A stretch of DNA of 37,654 bases from Weissella hellenica (GCF_005405545.1 NZ_BJEG01000017.1:1-37654), one strand, 5' to 3'. Shown: positions 9,190 to 20,451, numbered from the stretch's first letter. Notes: a model not told the origin generated them from the letters alone. A program made the numbers and translations.

Positions 9190-9753
9190 ATGAATCGTAT
9201 GTGGATAACTGGTTTTCGTGACTATGAATTGGGAATATTTAACAACAAAGATCCAAAATTAACTGTTATTAATTATGCATTAAATAAGATTTTGACTAAT
9301 GCCATCAATGACGGTTGTGAATGGCTAATTACAGGGGGCCAGCTCGGCGTTGAACAATGGGCGATTGAGCAAGCGCTACAATTAAAAGAAACGACTTTCC
9401 CTGAATTTAAAATTGCCATGATGACACCTTTTATTGATTTTGGTAAAAATTGGAAAGAAAATAAACAAATAAAGCTTAATGCTTTAAAAGAAGGTGTTGA
9501 TTTTAATAGTTCAGTACTTAATACTACTTACAAAAATCCACAACAACTCAAAGACTATCAAAATTTTATGTTGGCTCATACTGAACATGCTGTTAGTTTT
9601 TATGATACGGAAGTGTCTAATTCACGGGCAAAATTTGAATATAATGCCATGCAATTTCATGCAAAAAGCCATGAATATCCTGTCAGTTTACTCGATTTTG
9701 AGCGTTTGCAAGAATATGCTGATGAATATCAATTAGAAATAAATGACTATTAA
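9190..9753 (+). CDS. ypsA: YpsA-like DUF1273 (SLOG superfamily) protein
   Basis: The 187-residue protein starts with MNRMWITGFRDYELGIF and has the glycine-rich nucleotide-pocket segment ITGGQLGVEQWA (about 47-58). Both are typical of YpsA/DUF1273, a Rossmann-like SLOG family. The B. subtilis gene is adjacent to gpsB, as here, and has been linked to cell division and stress. The biochemical activity is not established. AAAAGGAG at 9175-9182 supports the start. It is divergent from recU and 94 nt upstream of gpsB. Confidence 0.9.
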   Translation: MNRMWITGFRDYELGIFNNKDPKLTVINYALNKILTNAINDGCEWLITGGQLGVEQWAIEQALQLKETTFPEFKIAMMTPFIDFGKNWKENKQIKLNALKEGVDFNSSVLNTTYKNPQQLKDYQNFMLAHTEHAVSFYDTEVSNSRAKFEYNAMQFHAKSHEYPVSLLDFERLQEYADEYQLEINDY

Positions 9754-9787
9754 ACCTCATAAAAGCCATTTATTTACACAAGTAATT

Positions 9788-9816
9788 TTGTCATCTAGTT
9801 AAAAAGCTGTTAAACT
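9788..9816 (+). promoter_or_regulatory. Promoter candidate for gpsB
   Basis: TTGTCA at 9788-9793 is followed after 17 bp by TAAACT at 9811-9816. An imperfect dyad, CTAGTT at 9795-9800 and AACTAG at 9813-9818, overlaps the spacer and the -10. Confidence 0.45.
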
Positions 9817-9847
9817 AGTATTAGAAGAAAACTAAGGAGTGCAAGTG

Positions 9848-10267
9848 ATGGAAAACGTGCAACATACTCGGGAAGAAATTCTAAACAAGGATTTTAAAAA
9901 GACACGCATTGGTACTGGTTATGATATTACAGATGTTGATGCTTATTTAGATGAAATTATCTCTGATTACCAAGCTTTTCAGAATAATATTGGTGAGTTG
10001 ACGAATCAAAATCAAAAGTTAAAGGATCAAGTTGCTGAATTAACAAAGCAAGTTTCAGCAGCCCCAACTTCTGAACCGAAAGCATCGCCTGCACCTACTG
10101 TGAATACTAATATGGATATTCTAAAGCGACTATCTAACTTAGAACGTCGTGTATTTGGTAAAGCTTCATCTGAACAATTTAAAAAGCCACAAGAAAAGGT
10201 TGATGAACAACCAGATGATATTGAAGATGTAATTGTTTCAGAAAACACTACACAATCTACGGATTAA
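9848..10267 (+). CDS. gpsB: GpsB cell-division adaptor
   Basis: The 139-residue product is a DivIVA-like scaffold. The N-terminal membrane/PBP-binding domain contains GYDITDVDAYLDEIISDY, which keeps the Tyr and two Asp that contact PBP SRxxR motifs in characterised GpsB proteins. A coiled coil, a Pro/Ala linker, and the C-terminal oligomerisation helix NMDILKRLSNLERRVFG follow. A further acidic tail of about 30 residues makes it longer than B. subtilis GpsB (98 residues). I start at ATG 9848, 8 nt after AAGGAG (9834-9839); a GTG at 9839 overlaps that site. Partner PBP1A is encoded about 1.4 kb upstream on the other strand. Confidence 0.93.
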   Translation: MENVQHTREEILNKDFKKTRIGTGYDITDVDAYLDEIISDYQAFQNNIGELTNQNQKLKDQVAELTKQVSAAPTSEPKASPAPTVNTNMDILKRLSNLERRVFGKASSEQFKKPQEKVDEQPDDIEDVIVSENTTQSTD

Positions 10268-10270
10268 GTG

Positions 10271-10276
10271 TATAAT
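10271..10276 (+). promoter_or_regulatory. -10 element of rnpB
   Basis: A perfect TATAAT lies just after the gpsB stop. A start about 7 nt downstream (10283-10285) coincides with the 5' strand of the rnpB P1 helix. The -35 region would lie inside the gpsB coding sequence and is poor. Confidence 0.65.
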
Positions 10277-10284
10277 AGATATTT

Positions 10285-10674
10285 GTGATGTATTGGTGGG
10301 TAATTGCGTGTAACTTTTGTTACATGAGGAAAGTCCATGCTCGCACTAACTGTGATGTTAGTAGTGTTCGTGCTAGCTGAAAAAATAAGGCTAGGCAATT
10401 CTTGTAATTGACGGCCAGTGAACATGTCTAAGGGCATTGCCTATGATGTTAGTAGTTGTTAAGGTGCCACAGTGACGAGCCATCAAAGAAATGCGATGGG
10501 TGGAACGCGGTAAACCCCACGAGCGGGCAACCCAAACTTTGGTAGGGGCGTTTGATCTAGCGAATCGAAGCGATGATCGAGGAAACAGAAATGTTTGAGA
10601 TAGATGATTACCGCCAAATAAATTTTGCCAATTTTTATTTGGAACAAAACATGGCTTACAGCCAATACATTAGG
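10285..10674 (+). ncRNA. rnpB: RNase P RNA, bacterial type B
   Basis: This is the catalytic RNA that matures tRNA 5' ends. TGATGTATTGG near the 5' end pairs with CCAATACATTA (10662-10672) to form helix P1. The universally conserved segments are all present: GAGGAAAGTCC at 10326-10336, the CACAGTGACGA region, GGTAAACCCC, and ACAAAACATGGCTTACAG near the 3' end. The spacing and the helix around GCTAGCTGAAAAAATAAGGCTAG fit the Bacillus (type B) architecture. It sits between gpsB and an RlmL-type gene, as in B. subtilis. Confidence 0.97.
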
Positions 10675-10677
10675 TAG

Positions 10678-10708
10678 CCGGCGTCCTTGTGGCGTCGGTT
10701 TTTATTTT
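10678..10708 (+). terminator. rnpB terminator
   Basis: CCGGCGTC (10678-10685) pairs with GGCGTCGG (10691-10698), including two G-U pairs, around a CTTGT loop. TTTTTATTTT follows. Its T tract overlaps the -35 of the next gene. Confidence 0.88.
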
Positions 10709-10735
10709 GCCCAAATTTTCAAACTACTTTATAAT
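10707..10735 (+). promoter_or_regulatory. Promoter for the RlmL-type gene
   Basis: TTGCCC (10707-10712), a 17-bp spacer and a perfect TATAAT (10730-10735). The transcript would start near 10742, 25 nt before the chosen ATG. Confidence 0.65.
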
Positions 10736-10766
10736 AAAAGATATAAACTTAGAAAGAGAACTAAAC

Positions 10767-11900
10767 ATGAAAAATTTTAAATTAATGGCAACAATGGGTG
10801 CCGGTATGGAAGCTTTAGTCGCTCGTGAATTAAAAGAGATGGGGTATGCTACCCAAACAGAAAATGGTCGTGTATTTTTTGACGGAACGGTTGAAGACAT
10901 TTATCGTGCCAACTTATGGTTGCGTGTAGCTGACCGTATTAAAATAGTTGTACAAGAGTTTGATGCTAAAACTTTTGATCAATTATTTGAACAAACTAAA
11001 GCATTTCCCTGGGAAGATTTACTACCTTACGATGCAGTTTTCCCAGTTAACGGGCGCTCAAAAAATTCTATTTTACATTCTGTCCCAACAGTACAGGCAA
11101 TTACTAAAAAAGCAATTGTTAAACGCTTATCTGAAGCATATCATACGCAGAGTTATTTACCTGAGACAGGTCAACGCTATGTTTTAGAAACTGCTATTGA
11201 TAAGAACCACGTTATGATTACTTTAGACACAACTGGCGATTCTTTATTTAAACGTGGTTATCGTACTGAAAAAGGTGGGGCACCATTAAAGGAAACCATG
11301 GCGGCTGCCTTAGTTAAATTAGCGCACTGGTTTACCGATAATCCTTTTGTTGACCCAACTGCTGGTTCAGGAACTATTGCCATTGAAGCCGCACTAATTG
11401 GACGCAATATTGCGCCCGGATTAAATCGTGAATTCGATATTTCTGACTGGGATTGGTTTGACAAAAATATTGGACAAACATTAAAAGCGCAAGCTCGTAG
11501 TATGATTAATTTTGATGAATCATTAGATATCACTGGTTATGATATTGATGAAGATATGATTGAAATTGCTAAAAATAACGCTCAGGCTGCTGGTGTTGGT
11601 GATGATATTACTTTTAAGCAATTAGCTGCTGCTGATTGGTCAACTGACAAAATTAATGGTGTCTTGATTGCCAATCCACCATATGGAGAACGTCTAGGTG
11701 ATGAGACCGCTGCCCGTCAACTATACAGTCAAATGGGCTATATTTATAATAATATGCCAACTTGGTCAAAATATATTTTGACTTCAGATGAAGAATTTGA
11801 AACAGCATTTGGTAAAAAAGCGACTAAGAAACGTAAATTATATAACGGTGCCTTAAAAGTTGACTTATATCAATATTGGGGTAAGAAAATTCGTCATTAA
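10767..11900 (+). CDS. THUMP-domain rRNA (guanine-N2) methyltransferase, RlmL/YpsC type
   Basis: The 377-residue protein has an N-terminal ferredoxin-like/THUMP RNA-binding region (to about residue 155) and a class I SAM-dependent methyltransferase domain. The latter has DPTAGSGT at 196-203 and the N6/N2-methyltransferase signature NPPYGER at 303-309. Family knowledge (B. subtilis YpsC, N-terminal half of E. coli RlmL) suggests 23S rRNA N2-guanine methylation. An upstream in-frame ATG at 10689 lies inside the rnpB terminator and cannot be the start. ATG 10767 has a modest AAAGAG site and lies downstream of the promoter. Confidence 0.9.
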   Translation: MKNFKLMATMGAGMEALVARELKEMGYATQTENGRVFFDGTVEDIYRANLWLRVADRIKIVVQEFDAKTFDQLFEQTKAFPWEDLLPYDAVFPVNGRSKNSILHSVPTVQAITKKAIVKRLSEAYHTQSYLPETGQRYVLETAIDKNHVMITLDTTGDSLFKRGYRTEKGGAPLKETMAAALVKLAHWFTDNPFVDPTAGSGTIAIEAALIGRNIAPGLNREFDISDWDWFDKNIGQTLKAQARSMINFDESLDITGYDIDEDMIEIAKNNAQAAGVGDDITFKQLAAADWSTDKINGVLIANPPYGERLGDETAARQLYSQMGYIYNNMPTWSKYILTSDEEFETAFGKKATKKRKLYNGALKVDLYQYWGKKIRH

Positions 11901-11931
11901 TTATTACATGTAGATTAAGAGGAGAAATGAT

Positions 11932-14202
11932 ATGGATCCGTTACTTTCGGGTATGAATGATAAACAAGCTGAAGCAGTTGTTACTACAGAAGGACCACTT
12001 CTAATAATGGCTGGTGCGGGTTCAGGAAAAACACGGGTTTTAACCCATCGCGTTGCCCATTTAATTAAAGACTTAAATGTCATGCCATGGCGAATTTTAG
12101 CAATTACATTTACTAATAAAGCTGCTCGTGAAATGAAGGAACGTATTAGCCAATTAATTGATGAGCATGAAGCTGACGCTGTTTGGGTATCCACATTTCA
12201 TGCTTTAGCTGTTAGAATTCTTCGTCGTGATATCGATAAATTAGGTTATAAAAAAGATTTTTCAATCATTGATGCCAGCGCCCAACGAACATTAGTGAAA
12301 AGAATTCTAAAAGATCAAAATGTTGATATTGAAAAATTTACACCACGTTCAGTATTAGGTGCTATTTCCAATGCGAAAAATGCTATGGAAAGGCCCGAAG
12401 ATTATTTAAAACGCGCATCAGGCACTTTTGAGGAAATTGTCGGTAAAACTTATAAAGAATACCAGCATCGATTAGCACTTGCACAATCTCTTGATTTTGA
12501 TGATTTAATTATGCTAACAATCGAATTGTTACATAAAGATCAAGAAGTCTTGTCATACTACCAAGAAAAATTTCTTTATGTTCATGTTGATGAGTATCAA
12601 GACACAAACAATGCGCAATATGAATTAGTAACCTTGCTTTCAGGTAAACACCGTAATTTAGCAGTTGTTGGTGACTCAGATCAATCAATTTATGGTTGGC
12701 GTGGTGCTAATATGCAAATTATTTTAAATTTCAGCAAAGAATATCCTGATGCCAAAACGGTTATGCTTGAGCAAAATTATCGTTCAACACAAACCATTTT
12801 GGATGCCGCTAATAGTGTTATTCGTAACAATGATGAACGTATCGTAAAAAAATTATGGACCGACAATGGTGATGGTGACAAAATCACCTATTATCGTGGC
12901 CAATCTGATCGGGCTGAAGCACTTTTTGTGATTAAAGAGATTAAAAAAGCATGCAACGATAATAAATTTAATTATCGTGATTTTGCTATTCTATATCGTA
13001 CAAACGCACAATCACGTGGTGTCGAAGAGGCTCTAGTTAAAGCTAATATGCCATATACAGTGGTTGGTGGTTCAAAGTTTTATGATCGTAAAGAAATCCG
13101 TGATGTTCTCGCTTATTTAGCGTTAGTTACCAATTCTGCAGATAATGAAAACTTTTTGCGTATTGTTAATGAACCTAAACGTGGCATCGGCCAAACTTCA
13201 CTAGAAAAATTACGTCGTTTTGCACTAGAAAAGGATTGGACATTACTTGATAGTGCTGCTAACGCATTACTTATTCCAGGACTACCGGCACGTGCGGCAA
13301 ATAAATTAGTTGCGTTTGCTAATATGATTGAAACCTTTAGAAAACAAATGCAATTTGATTTAAGCATTACCGATTTGACCAAGGCTATTCTAAACAAGTC
13401 TGGTTATGAAGAACAGCTGAAAAAGGTTGCAACACCAGAAAATGAAGGCCGATTAGAAAATCTAGCTGAATTTTTATCAGTTACTGCAGAATTTGATAAA
13501 AATTACCAACCAACTGATGAAAGCATTTCTAAATATGTAGATTTCTTAGGTGAATTAGCCTTAGTTTCTGATTTAGACAGTGTTGATGAAAATACTAATA
13601 ATCAAGTCACATTAATGACATTACACGCTGCTAAGGGTCTAGAATTCCCTGTTGTCTTTTTGATTGGTATGGAAGAAAACATTTTTCCATTATCAAGAGC
13701 TGCTGCTGATGATGATCAATTAGAAGAGGAACGACGTTTAGCTTATGTCGGTATTACTCGTGCTAAAGAAAAACTCTATCTAACTAACGCTTATTCTCGT
13801 TTACTATATGGCCGTACAACTAATAATCCAGCATCAAGATTTATTGATGAAATTGATAGCAGGTTGATTAATGAAACATTCAGCGGTATCGGATCGCAAA
13901 CAAATGATCGTGATTTTCCATTTAATCATCGTGTCACACCCGCACAAGGGGTAACGTTTAGTGGACGTAGCCATCAAACAGCCCATACAGTCAGCCAGGC
14001 AAAACCAAGTACTATTAGTACTGGTGCCGAGAAAAAAGATTGGATTATTGGTGACGCAGTACAACATAAAAAATGGGGTATTGGACATGTTGTCAAGATC
14101 AGTGGTGACGGTGAAGATAAAGAATTAGATATTGCCTTTCCTAATCAAGGCATTAAACGTTTATTAGCGGCATTTGCACCCATTAATAAAGTTGAAAAAT
14201 AG
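11932..14202 (+). CDS. pcrA: ATP-dependent DNA helicase PcrA
   Basis: This is a 756-residue SF1A 3'-5' helicase essential in Firmicutes, acting in repair, replication restart and removal of RecA. Walker A is AGAGSGKT (27-34) and the Walker B DEYQD lies near residue 220. Motif III (GDSDQSIYGWRGA), motif IV (EQNYRST), motif V (TLHAAKGLEFPVVF) and motif VI (RRLAYVGITRAK) are all present. The C-terminal tail ends in a Tudor-like segment (WGIGHVV). GAGGAG precedes the ATG. It leads the pcrA-ligA-camS cluster, with 15 nt to ligA. Confidence 0.97.
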   Translation: MDPLLSGMNDKQAEAVVTTEGPLLIMAGAGSGKTRVLTHRVAHLIKDLNVMPWRILAITFTNKAAREMKERISQLIDEHEADAVWVSTFHALAVRILRRDIDKLGYKKDFSIIDASAQRTLVKRILKDQNVDIEKFTPRSVLGAISNAKNAMERPEDYLKRASGTFEEIVGKTYKEYQHRLALAQSLDFDDLIMLTIELLHKDQEVLSYYQEKFLYVHVDEYQDTNNAQYELVTLLSGKHRNLAVVGDSDQSIYGWRGANMQIILNFSKEYPDAKTVMLEQNYRSTQTILDAANSVIRNNDERIVKKLWTDNGDGDKITYYRGQSDRAEALFVIKEIKKACNDNKFNYRDFAILYRTNAQSRGVEEALVKANMPYTVVGGSKFYDRKEIRDVLAYLALVTNSADNENFLRIVNEPKRGIGQTSLEKLRRFALEKDWTLLDSAANALLIPGLPARAANKLVAFANMIETFRKQMQFDLSITDLTKAILNKSGYEEQLKKVATPENEGRLENLAEFLSVTAEFDKNYQPTDESISKYVDFLGELALVSDLDSVDENTNNQVTLMTLHAAKGLEFPVVFLIGMEENIFPLSRAAADDDQLEEERRLAYVGITRAKEKLYLTNAYSRLLYGRTTNNPASRFIDEIDSRLINETFSGIGSQTNDRDFPFNHRVTPAQGVTFSGRSHQTAHTVSQAKPSTISTGAEKKDWIIGDAVQHKKWGIGHVVKISGDGEDKELDIAFPNQGIKRLLAAFAPINKVEK

Positions 14203-16269
<2,067 letters not shown>

Positions 16270-16298
16270 GCAGTTTAGACGATTAAAGGAGAACACGT

Positions 16299-17492
16299 AT
16301 GCGTGCAGTAAAATGGATTTCCTCAATTGTTGCTGTTATTGTGCTGATTTCGGCATTAGTTTTCTTTGGGAATTTCTTCTCTAAGAATTCTTCTTCTGTT
16401 TCAAACACACATAATAATAAAACAGCACCTGCAACAACAAAGTCAAATTCAAAAAAAGGGATTCAAGTAACTAGTAAAAATGACAACTCATCTTATCAAA
16501 CCGTCATTAAGGACGGACGTTATCTAACTAGTAAAGCGCGTGGTGTTACAGCATCACAAGAAAGTAATACTTTTAATCAAGTTAGTTTTGAAGATGGCTT
16601 ACTAAATTTTTCAAAAGAACATTTTAGTACGTCAAAGTATATTTTCCAAGAGGGGCAATTTTTAACAACTAATCAAGCTAATGAGTGGTTAAGTCGTCAG
16701 TCTGATGATAATAAAGACGGATTAAACCCTCGTGATAATGGTAAATTTAATAATGAACGTAATCCAATTTACCTACAAAGTATTGAAGAACAAGACTTCA
16801 TGACTAAAGAAGGTAACAATCTTAAACTGCATGGCATTGTCCTTGGTCTAGCAATGAACACGCAAGACACCTATCAAAAAGAACAATACGGCGCAAACTT
16901 TACGCAAGACATCAGTAAGGATGATCGAATTCAGCAAGGGCAGCGTATGGCTGATGAAATCGTTAAACGTTACCGTAATATAAATGGTATTAATCGTGAC
17001 ACACCAATTTATGTTGTCATGTATGCACAAGCAAAAGATGACTCATTAGCAGGTGGTAATTTTTATAGTTGGAATGTTTCAAAAACAGGTGATAGCTTAA
17101 GTAATTGGACTAATATCGATAATCAAACGGTTGTTTTGCCAATGCAAGAAAGTACAACTGATGACAAATCTGTTAGTGCCAAGCTTAATTCAAGTTTTGT
17201 TAACTTTTCAAACAATATTGAAGGTTTCTTTCCTAACTTGTCTTCTGTTACAGGACAAGCCTCATATGATGGTAATAATTTAAAAGGATTGATTATATCA
17301 GTTTCTACACAATTCTATTCAGCAACTGAAATTGAAAGTTTTGCTAATTATATTGCACAAAGCGCACCAAACTACTTACCTAGTGGTGTACCTATTAAAA
17401 TTAAAATTGAAGCATCCACAGGCATGCAAGCTTACTTAACTAAGAGTGCTGATAGCGATAAATATAAAGTTACTATTTTGGGTTCATATTAA
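16299..17492 (+). CDS. CamS-family protein without a lipobox cysteine
   Basis: The 397-residue extracytoplasmic protein follows ligA, the conserved place of camS/yerH. It has one N-terminal hydrophobic segment (about residues 5-24), a Ser/Asn/Thr-rich linker (about 25-65) and a large exported domain. CamS homologues in staphylococci and bacilli are lipoproteins whose signal peptides release sex-pheromone peptides. Here no cysteine follows the hydrophobic segment, and I see none in the protein, so lipidation is not possible by the usual route. It should be a membrane-anchored or secreted form. AAAGGAG supports the ATG. Confidence 0.82.
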   Translation: MRAVKWISSIVAVIVLISALVFFGNFFSKNSSSVSNTHNNKTAPATTKSNSKKGIQVTSKNDNSSYQTVIKDGRYLTSKARGVTASQESNTFNQVSFEDGLLNFSKEHFSTSKYIFQEGQFLTTNQANEWLSRQSDDNKDGLNPRDNGKFNNERNPIYLQSIEEQDFMTKEGNNLKLHGIVLGLAMNTQDTYQKEQYGANFTQDISKDDRIQQGQRMADEIVKRYRNINGINRDTPIYVVMYAQAKDDSLAGGNFYSWNVSKTGDSLSNWTNIDNQTVVLPMQESTTDDKSVSAKLNSSFVNFSNNIEGFFPNLSSVTGQASYDGNNLKGLIISVSTQFYSATEIESFANYIAQSAPNYLPSGVPIKIKIEASTGMQAYLTKSADSDKYKVTILGSY

Positions 17493-17502
17493 TGTAAGAA
17501 AA

Positions 17503-17526
17503 AGTCACAGAAATGTGGCTTTTTTT
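17503..17526 (+). terminator. Terminator of pcrA-ligA-camS
   Basis: AGTCACA (17503-17509) pairs with TGTGGCT (17514-17520), with one G-U pair, followed by six T. Confidence 0.85.
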
Positions 17527-17592
17527 CTTGCATTTCTATACATAGACACGTAATATGATTAAAATGTTTATTTTATTAGGAGGAATAAATCA

Positions 17593-18228
17593 ATGGGAAT
17601 GCATCAATATTTATCTGGTCTAAATGAGTTAGAAATGATTTCACGCGCACCAGGATATTTTAAATATCAACCACACTCAGTTGCTGCCCATTCGTGGAAA
17701 GTTACTCAGGCAGCGCAGTTTCTTGGGGACATCGAAGAGGCTAGTGGTAATGAGGTTGATTGGCGTATGTTATATGAAAAGGCGCTAAATCATGATATTA
17801 CAGAACGTTTTATTGGTGATATCCGAACTCCTGTTAAATATGCATCTGCTACATTACGTCATATGTTAGCTGACGTTGAAGACACTTTGTCTGACAACTT
17901 TATCCGTACAGAAATCCCCAAAGAACTACAAGCTGTATATACGCGTCGTTTACACGAAGGAAAAGATGACACGTTAGAAGGGCGTATTTTATCTGTTGCT
18001 GACAAAGTGGACTTATTATATGAAGCATTCGGTGAATTACAAAAAGGTAATCCAGAACCTGTATTTACTGAAATATATAAGGAAAGTTTGGAAACAATTT
18101 TTGCTTTCCGTGACTTACCAAGTGTTGCATATTTCATTAAGGAAGTCTTGCCTGAACTGTTAAATGAACAGTTTCCAGGATCTGAAAGATTACAACGTAT
18201 TTATATTGGTATTTTTAATGCTGATTAA
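17593..18228 (+). CDS. HD-domain hydrolase, YfbR-like 5'-deoxynucleotidase
   Basis: The 211-residue protein has the YfbR-type HD layout: an early histidine in AAHSW (H33), the HD doublet in NHDITE (H67-D68), and a later aspartate in SVADKVDLL. E. coli YfbR dephosphorylates deoxynucleoside monophosphates using a divalent metal, so a role in nucleotide-pool control is likely; the substrate is inferred. A strong TAGGAGG (17577-17583) supports the ATG. A weak promoter (TTGCAT at 17528, 17 bp, TAATAT at 17551) lies upstream. It appears monocistronic, ending at the hairpin before uvrB. Confidence 0.85.
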   Translation: MGMHQYLSGLNELEMISRAPGYFKYQPHSVAAHSWKVTQAAQFLGDIEEASGNEVDWRMLYEKALNHDITERFIGDIRTPVKYASATLRHMLADVEDTLSDNFIRTEIPKELQAVYTRRLHEGKDDTLEGRILSVADKVDLLYEAFGELQKGNPEPVFTEIYKESLETIFAFRDLPSVAYFIKEVLPELLNEQFPGSERLQRIYIGIFNAD

Positions 18229-18272
18229 TAGCTATCTTGTTATATAATAACGTTGACTACACAATTCATAAT

Positions 18273-18320
18273 AAAAAGGCAGCTGAAACACTATTTACCG
18301 CCTCAGCTGCTCTTTTTATT
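18273..18320. terminator. Terminator between the HD gene and uvrB
   Basis: GCAGCTGA (18279-18286) pairs with TCAGCTGC (18303-18310), flanked by AAAAA and TCTTTTTATTTT. A TATAAT at 18243-18248 lies upstream of it; if that drives uvrB, the hairpin would sit in the uvrB leader, but termination of the HD gene is the simpler reading. Confidence 0.8.
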
Positions 18321-18339
18321 TTAAGGGAGGATAGACTTA

Positions 18340-20355
18340 ATGATCACTCGTCATGAAGATAATAAATATGAGTTAAAATCTAAGTATCAGCCTACTGGTG
18401 ATCAACCTAAGGCGATTACAAAATTGATTAATGGTTTAAGTAACGGGATAAAAGAACAAATTTTGCTTGGTGCTACCGGAACAGGAAAAACGTTTACTAT
18501 TTCCAATGTTATTGCCCAAGCAAATAAACCTGTATTAGTTTTATCACACAATAAAACTTTAGCAGGCCAATTATATGGTGAGTTCAAAGAATTCTTTCCA
18601 AACAATGCGGTTGAATATTTCGTTTCATATTATGACTATTATCAGCCTGAAGCTTATGTGCCTTCATCTGATACATATATTGAAAAGGATTCTTCAATTA
18701 ATGATGAAATTGATAAGTTACGTAATTCAGCAACAGCATCTCTATTGGCCCGCAATGACACCATTGTGGTTGCATCAGTATCATCTATTTTTGGATTGGG
18801 TAGTCCAGAACAATACCACGACCACGTAATCAACGTAAGAGTAGGTGACATATTAGAAAGAAATGATTTAATGCATCGGTTAATTGATATTCAATTTCAG
18901 CGTAACGATATTGATTTTCAACGTGGTCGTTTTCGGGCACGAGGTGATGTATTAGAAGTATTCCCAGCTTCTTCTGATGCTAAAGCTTTACGTATTGAAT
19001 TCTTTGGTGACGAAGTTGATCGCATTAGAGAAATCGATTCATTAACAGGGGAAGTGACAGCTGAATTAGATTTAGCAACAATTTTTCCGGCAACGCACTT
19101 TATGACTAACGAAGATATTCGTGCACGTGCGCTAAAAACTATACAAGCTGAACTAGATGATCAATTAAAACATCTTGAAGCTGAGGGTAAGTTACTTGAG
19201 GCACAACGTCTAAAACAACGTACTGAATACGATATTGAAATGATTCGTGAAATGGGCTTTACAACTGGTATTGAAAATTATTCACGTCATATGGATGGAC
19301 GCGAACCTGGTGAACCACCGTTCACGCTACTAGATTTTTTCCCTGATGATTTCATTATTATTGTAGATGAATCGCACGTAACAATGCCTCAAGTACGTGG
19401 TATGTACAAGGGGGATCGGGCGCGAAAGGAAACTTTGATTAATTATGGATTCCGTCTACCATCAGCATTAGATAACCGGCCTTTACGTTTAGAAGAATTT
19501 GAAAAACATGTCAATCAAATTATTTACATGTCTGCAACTCCTGGTGATTATGAAAATGAACGTGTTGTGGCAGACAATGTTGCGCAACAAATCATTCGAC
19601 CAACCGGATTATTAGATCCTGACATCGAGGTTCGTCCAGTAATGGGGCAAATTGACAATCTAATTGGTGAAATTAATCAACGTGTTGACCGGCAAGAACG
19701 TGTTTTCATAACAACATTAACTAAAAAAATGGCTGAAGATTTGACCGATTATTTAGAGGATGTTGGTATTAAAGTTAAATATCTACATTCAGATATCAAA
19801 ACATTAGAACGGACAGAAATTATTCGTGATTTACGAATTGGTAAATTTGATGTACTAATTGGTATTAATTTGTTGCGTGAAGGAATTGACGTTCCTGAGG
19901 TATCATTAATCGCAATTCTTGATGCCGATAAGGAAGGATTTTTACGTAATACACGTTCATTAATTCAGACAATCGGTCGTGCTGCTCGAAACGAAAATGG
20001 ACACGTCATTATGTATGCAGATACTGTCACAGCCTCTATGAAAGCAGCGATGGACGAAACAGCTCGTCGTCGCCATATTCAAATGCAATATAATGCAGAT
20101 CATAACATTGTGCCCCACACCATCAAAAAAGATATTCGTGATTTAATTGCAATTAGTCATGGTGTAGATAATAAAGATGACAACGAGGGGAGCTTTACTG
20201 AAGTTGCCTTTAAGGATATGGCTCGAGATGACCAAGAAGCGATGCTGGCCAATTTAGAGGATCAAATGCGTGCTGCTGCTAAACGTCTTGACTTTGAAGA
20301 TGCTGCTAATTTACGTGATACAGTTATGGAATTAAAATTACAGATTGGTAAATAA
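18340..20355 (+). CDS. uvrB: Excinuclease ABC subunit B
   Basis: The 671-residue product is the damage-verification subunit of nucleotide excision repair. Walker A is GATGTGKT (44-51), and the DNA-clamping beta-hairpin [12 protein letters not shown] starts at residue 97. Helicase motifs include IIVDESH and, later, QTIGRAARN. The C-terminal UVR motif (FEDAANLRD) binds UvrC. GGGAGG lies before the ATG. uvrA, which often follows uvrB, is not adjacent: the gene ends at a nested hairpin and the next genes are on the other strand. No Bacillus-type DinR/LexA box is visible upstream. Confidence 0.97.
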   Translation: MITRHEDNKYELKSKYQPTGDQPKAITKLINGLSNGIKEQILLGATGTGKTFTISNVIAQANKPVLVLSHNKTLAGQLYGEFKEFFPNNAVEYFVSYYDYYQPEAYVPSSDTYIEKDSSINDEIDKLRNSATASLLARNDTIVVASVSSIFGLGSPEQYHDHVINVRVGDILERNDLMHRLIDIQFQRNDIDFQRGRFRARGDVLEVFPASSDAKALRIEFFGDEVDRIREIDSLTGEVTAELDLATIFPATHFMTNEDIRARALKTIQAELDDQLKHLEAEGKLLEAQRLKQRTEYDIEMIREMGFTTGIENYSRHMDGREPGEPPFTLLDFFPDDFIIIVDESHVTMPQVRGMYKGDRARKETLINYGFRLPSALDNRPLRLEEFEKHVNQIIYMSATPGDYENERVVADNVAQQIIRPTGLLDPDIEVRPVMGQIDNLIGEINQRVDRQERVFITTLTKKMAEDLTDYLEDVGIKVKYLHSDIKTLERTEIIRDLRIGKFDVLIGINLLREGIDVPEVSLIAILDADKEGFLRNTRSLIQTIGRAARNENGHVIMYADTVTASMKAAMDETARRRHIQMQYNADHNIVPHTIKKDIRDLIAISHGVDNKDDNEGSFTEVAFKDMARDDQEAMLANLEDQMRAAAKRLDFEDAANLRDTVMELKLQIGK

Positions 20356-20357
20356 AA

Positions 20358-20439
20358 AAGTATTGTTATTAGTGAGTTCGCTGTTCTTATCAGACAATCG
20401 TCTGATAAGAATGGCGTCTTTTTACTAATAACAATACTT
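20358..20439. terminator. Nested inverted repeat / bidirectional terminator after uvrB
   Basis: A perfect 16-bp outer repeat, AAGTATTGTTATTAGT (20358-20373) and ACTAATAACAATACTT (20424-20439), encloses a perfect 12-bp hairpin, TTCTTATCAGAC and GTCTGATAAGAA (20384-20395 and 20400-20411), with a 4-nt loop. CGC/GCG pairs (20379-20381 and 20414-20416) extend the inner stem. A T5 run follows the inner hairpin. It lies between convergent uvrB and the HIT operon, so a two-way terminator is likely, but its size is unusual. Confidence 0.8.
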
Positions 20440-20451
20440 CTAATTGATGCG

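Noticed and set aside
10483-10665. Minus-strand ORF within rnpB
   Set aside because: It overlaps the conserved catalytic core of the RNase P RNA and has no ribosome binding site.
18273-18320. Attenuator hairpin in the uvrB leader
   Set aside because: Its position after the HD-domain gene and the T tract fit an ordinary terminator; no alternative fold is visible.
18228-18340. SOS (DinR/LexA) box upstream of uvrB
   Set aside because: No GAAC-N4-GTTC-like sequence is present in the interval.
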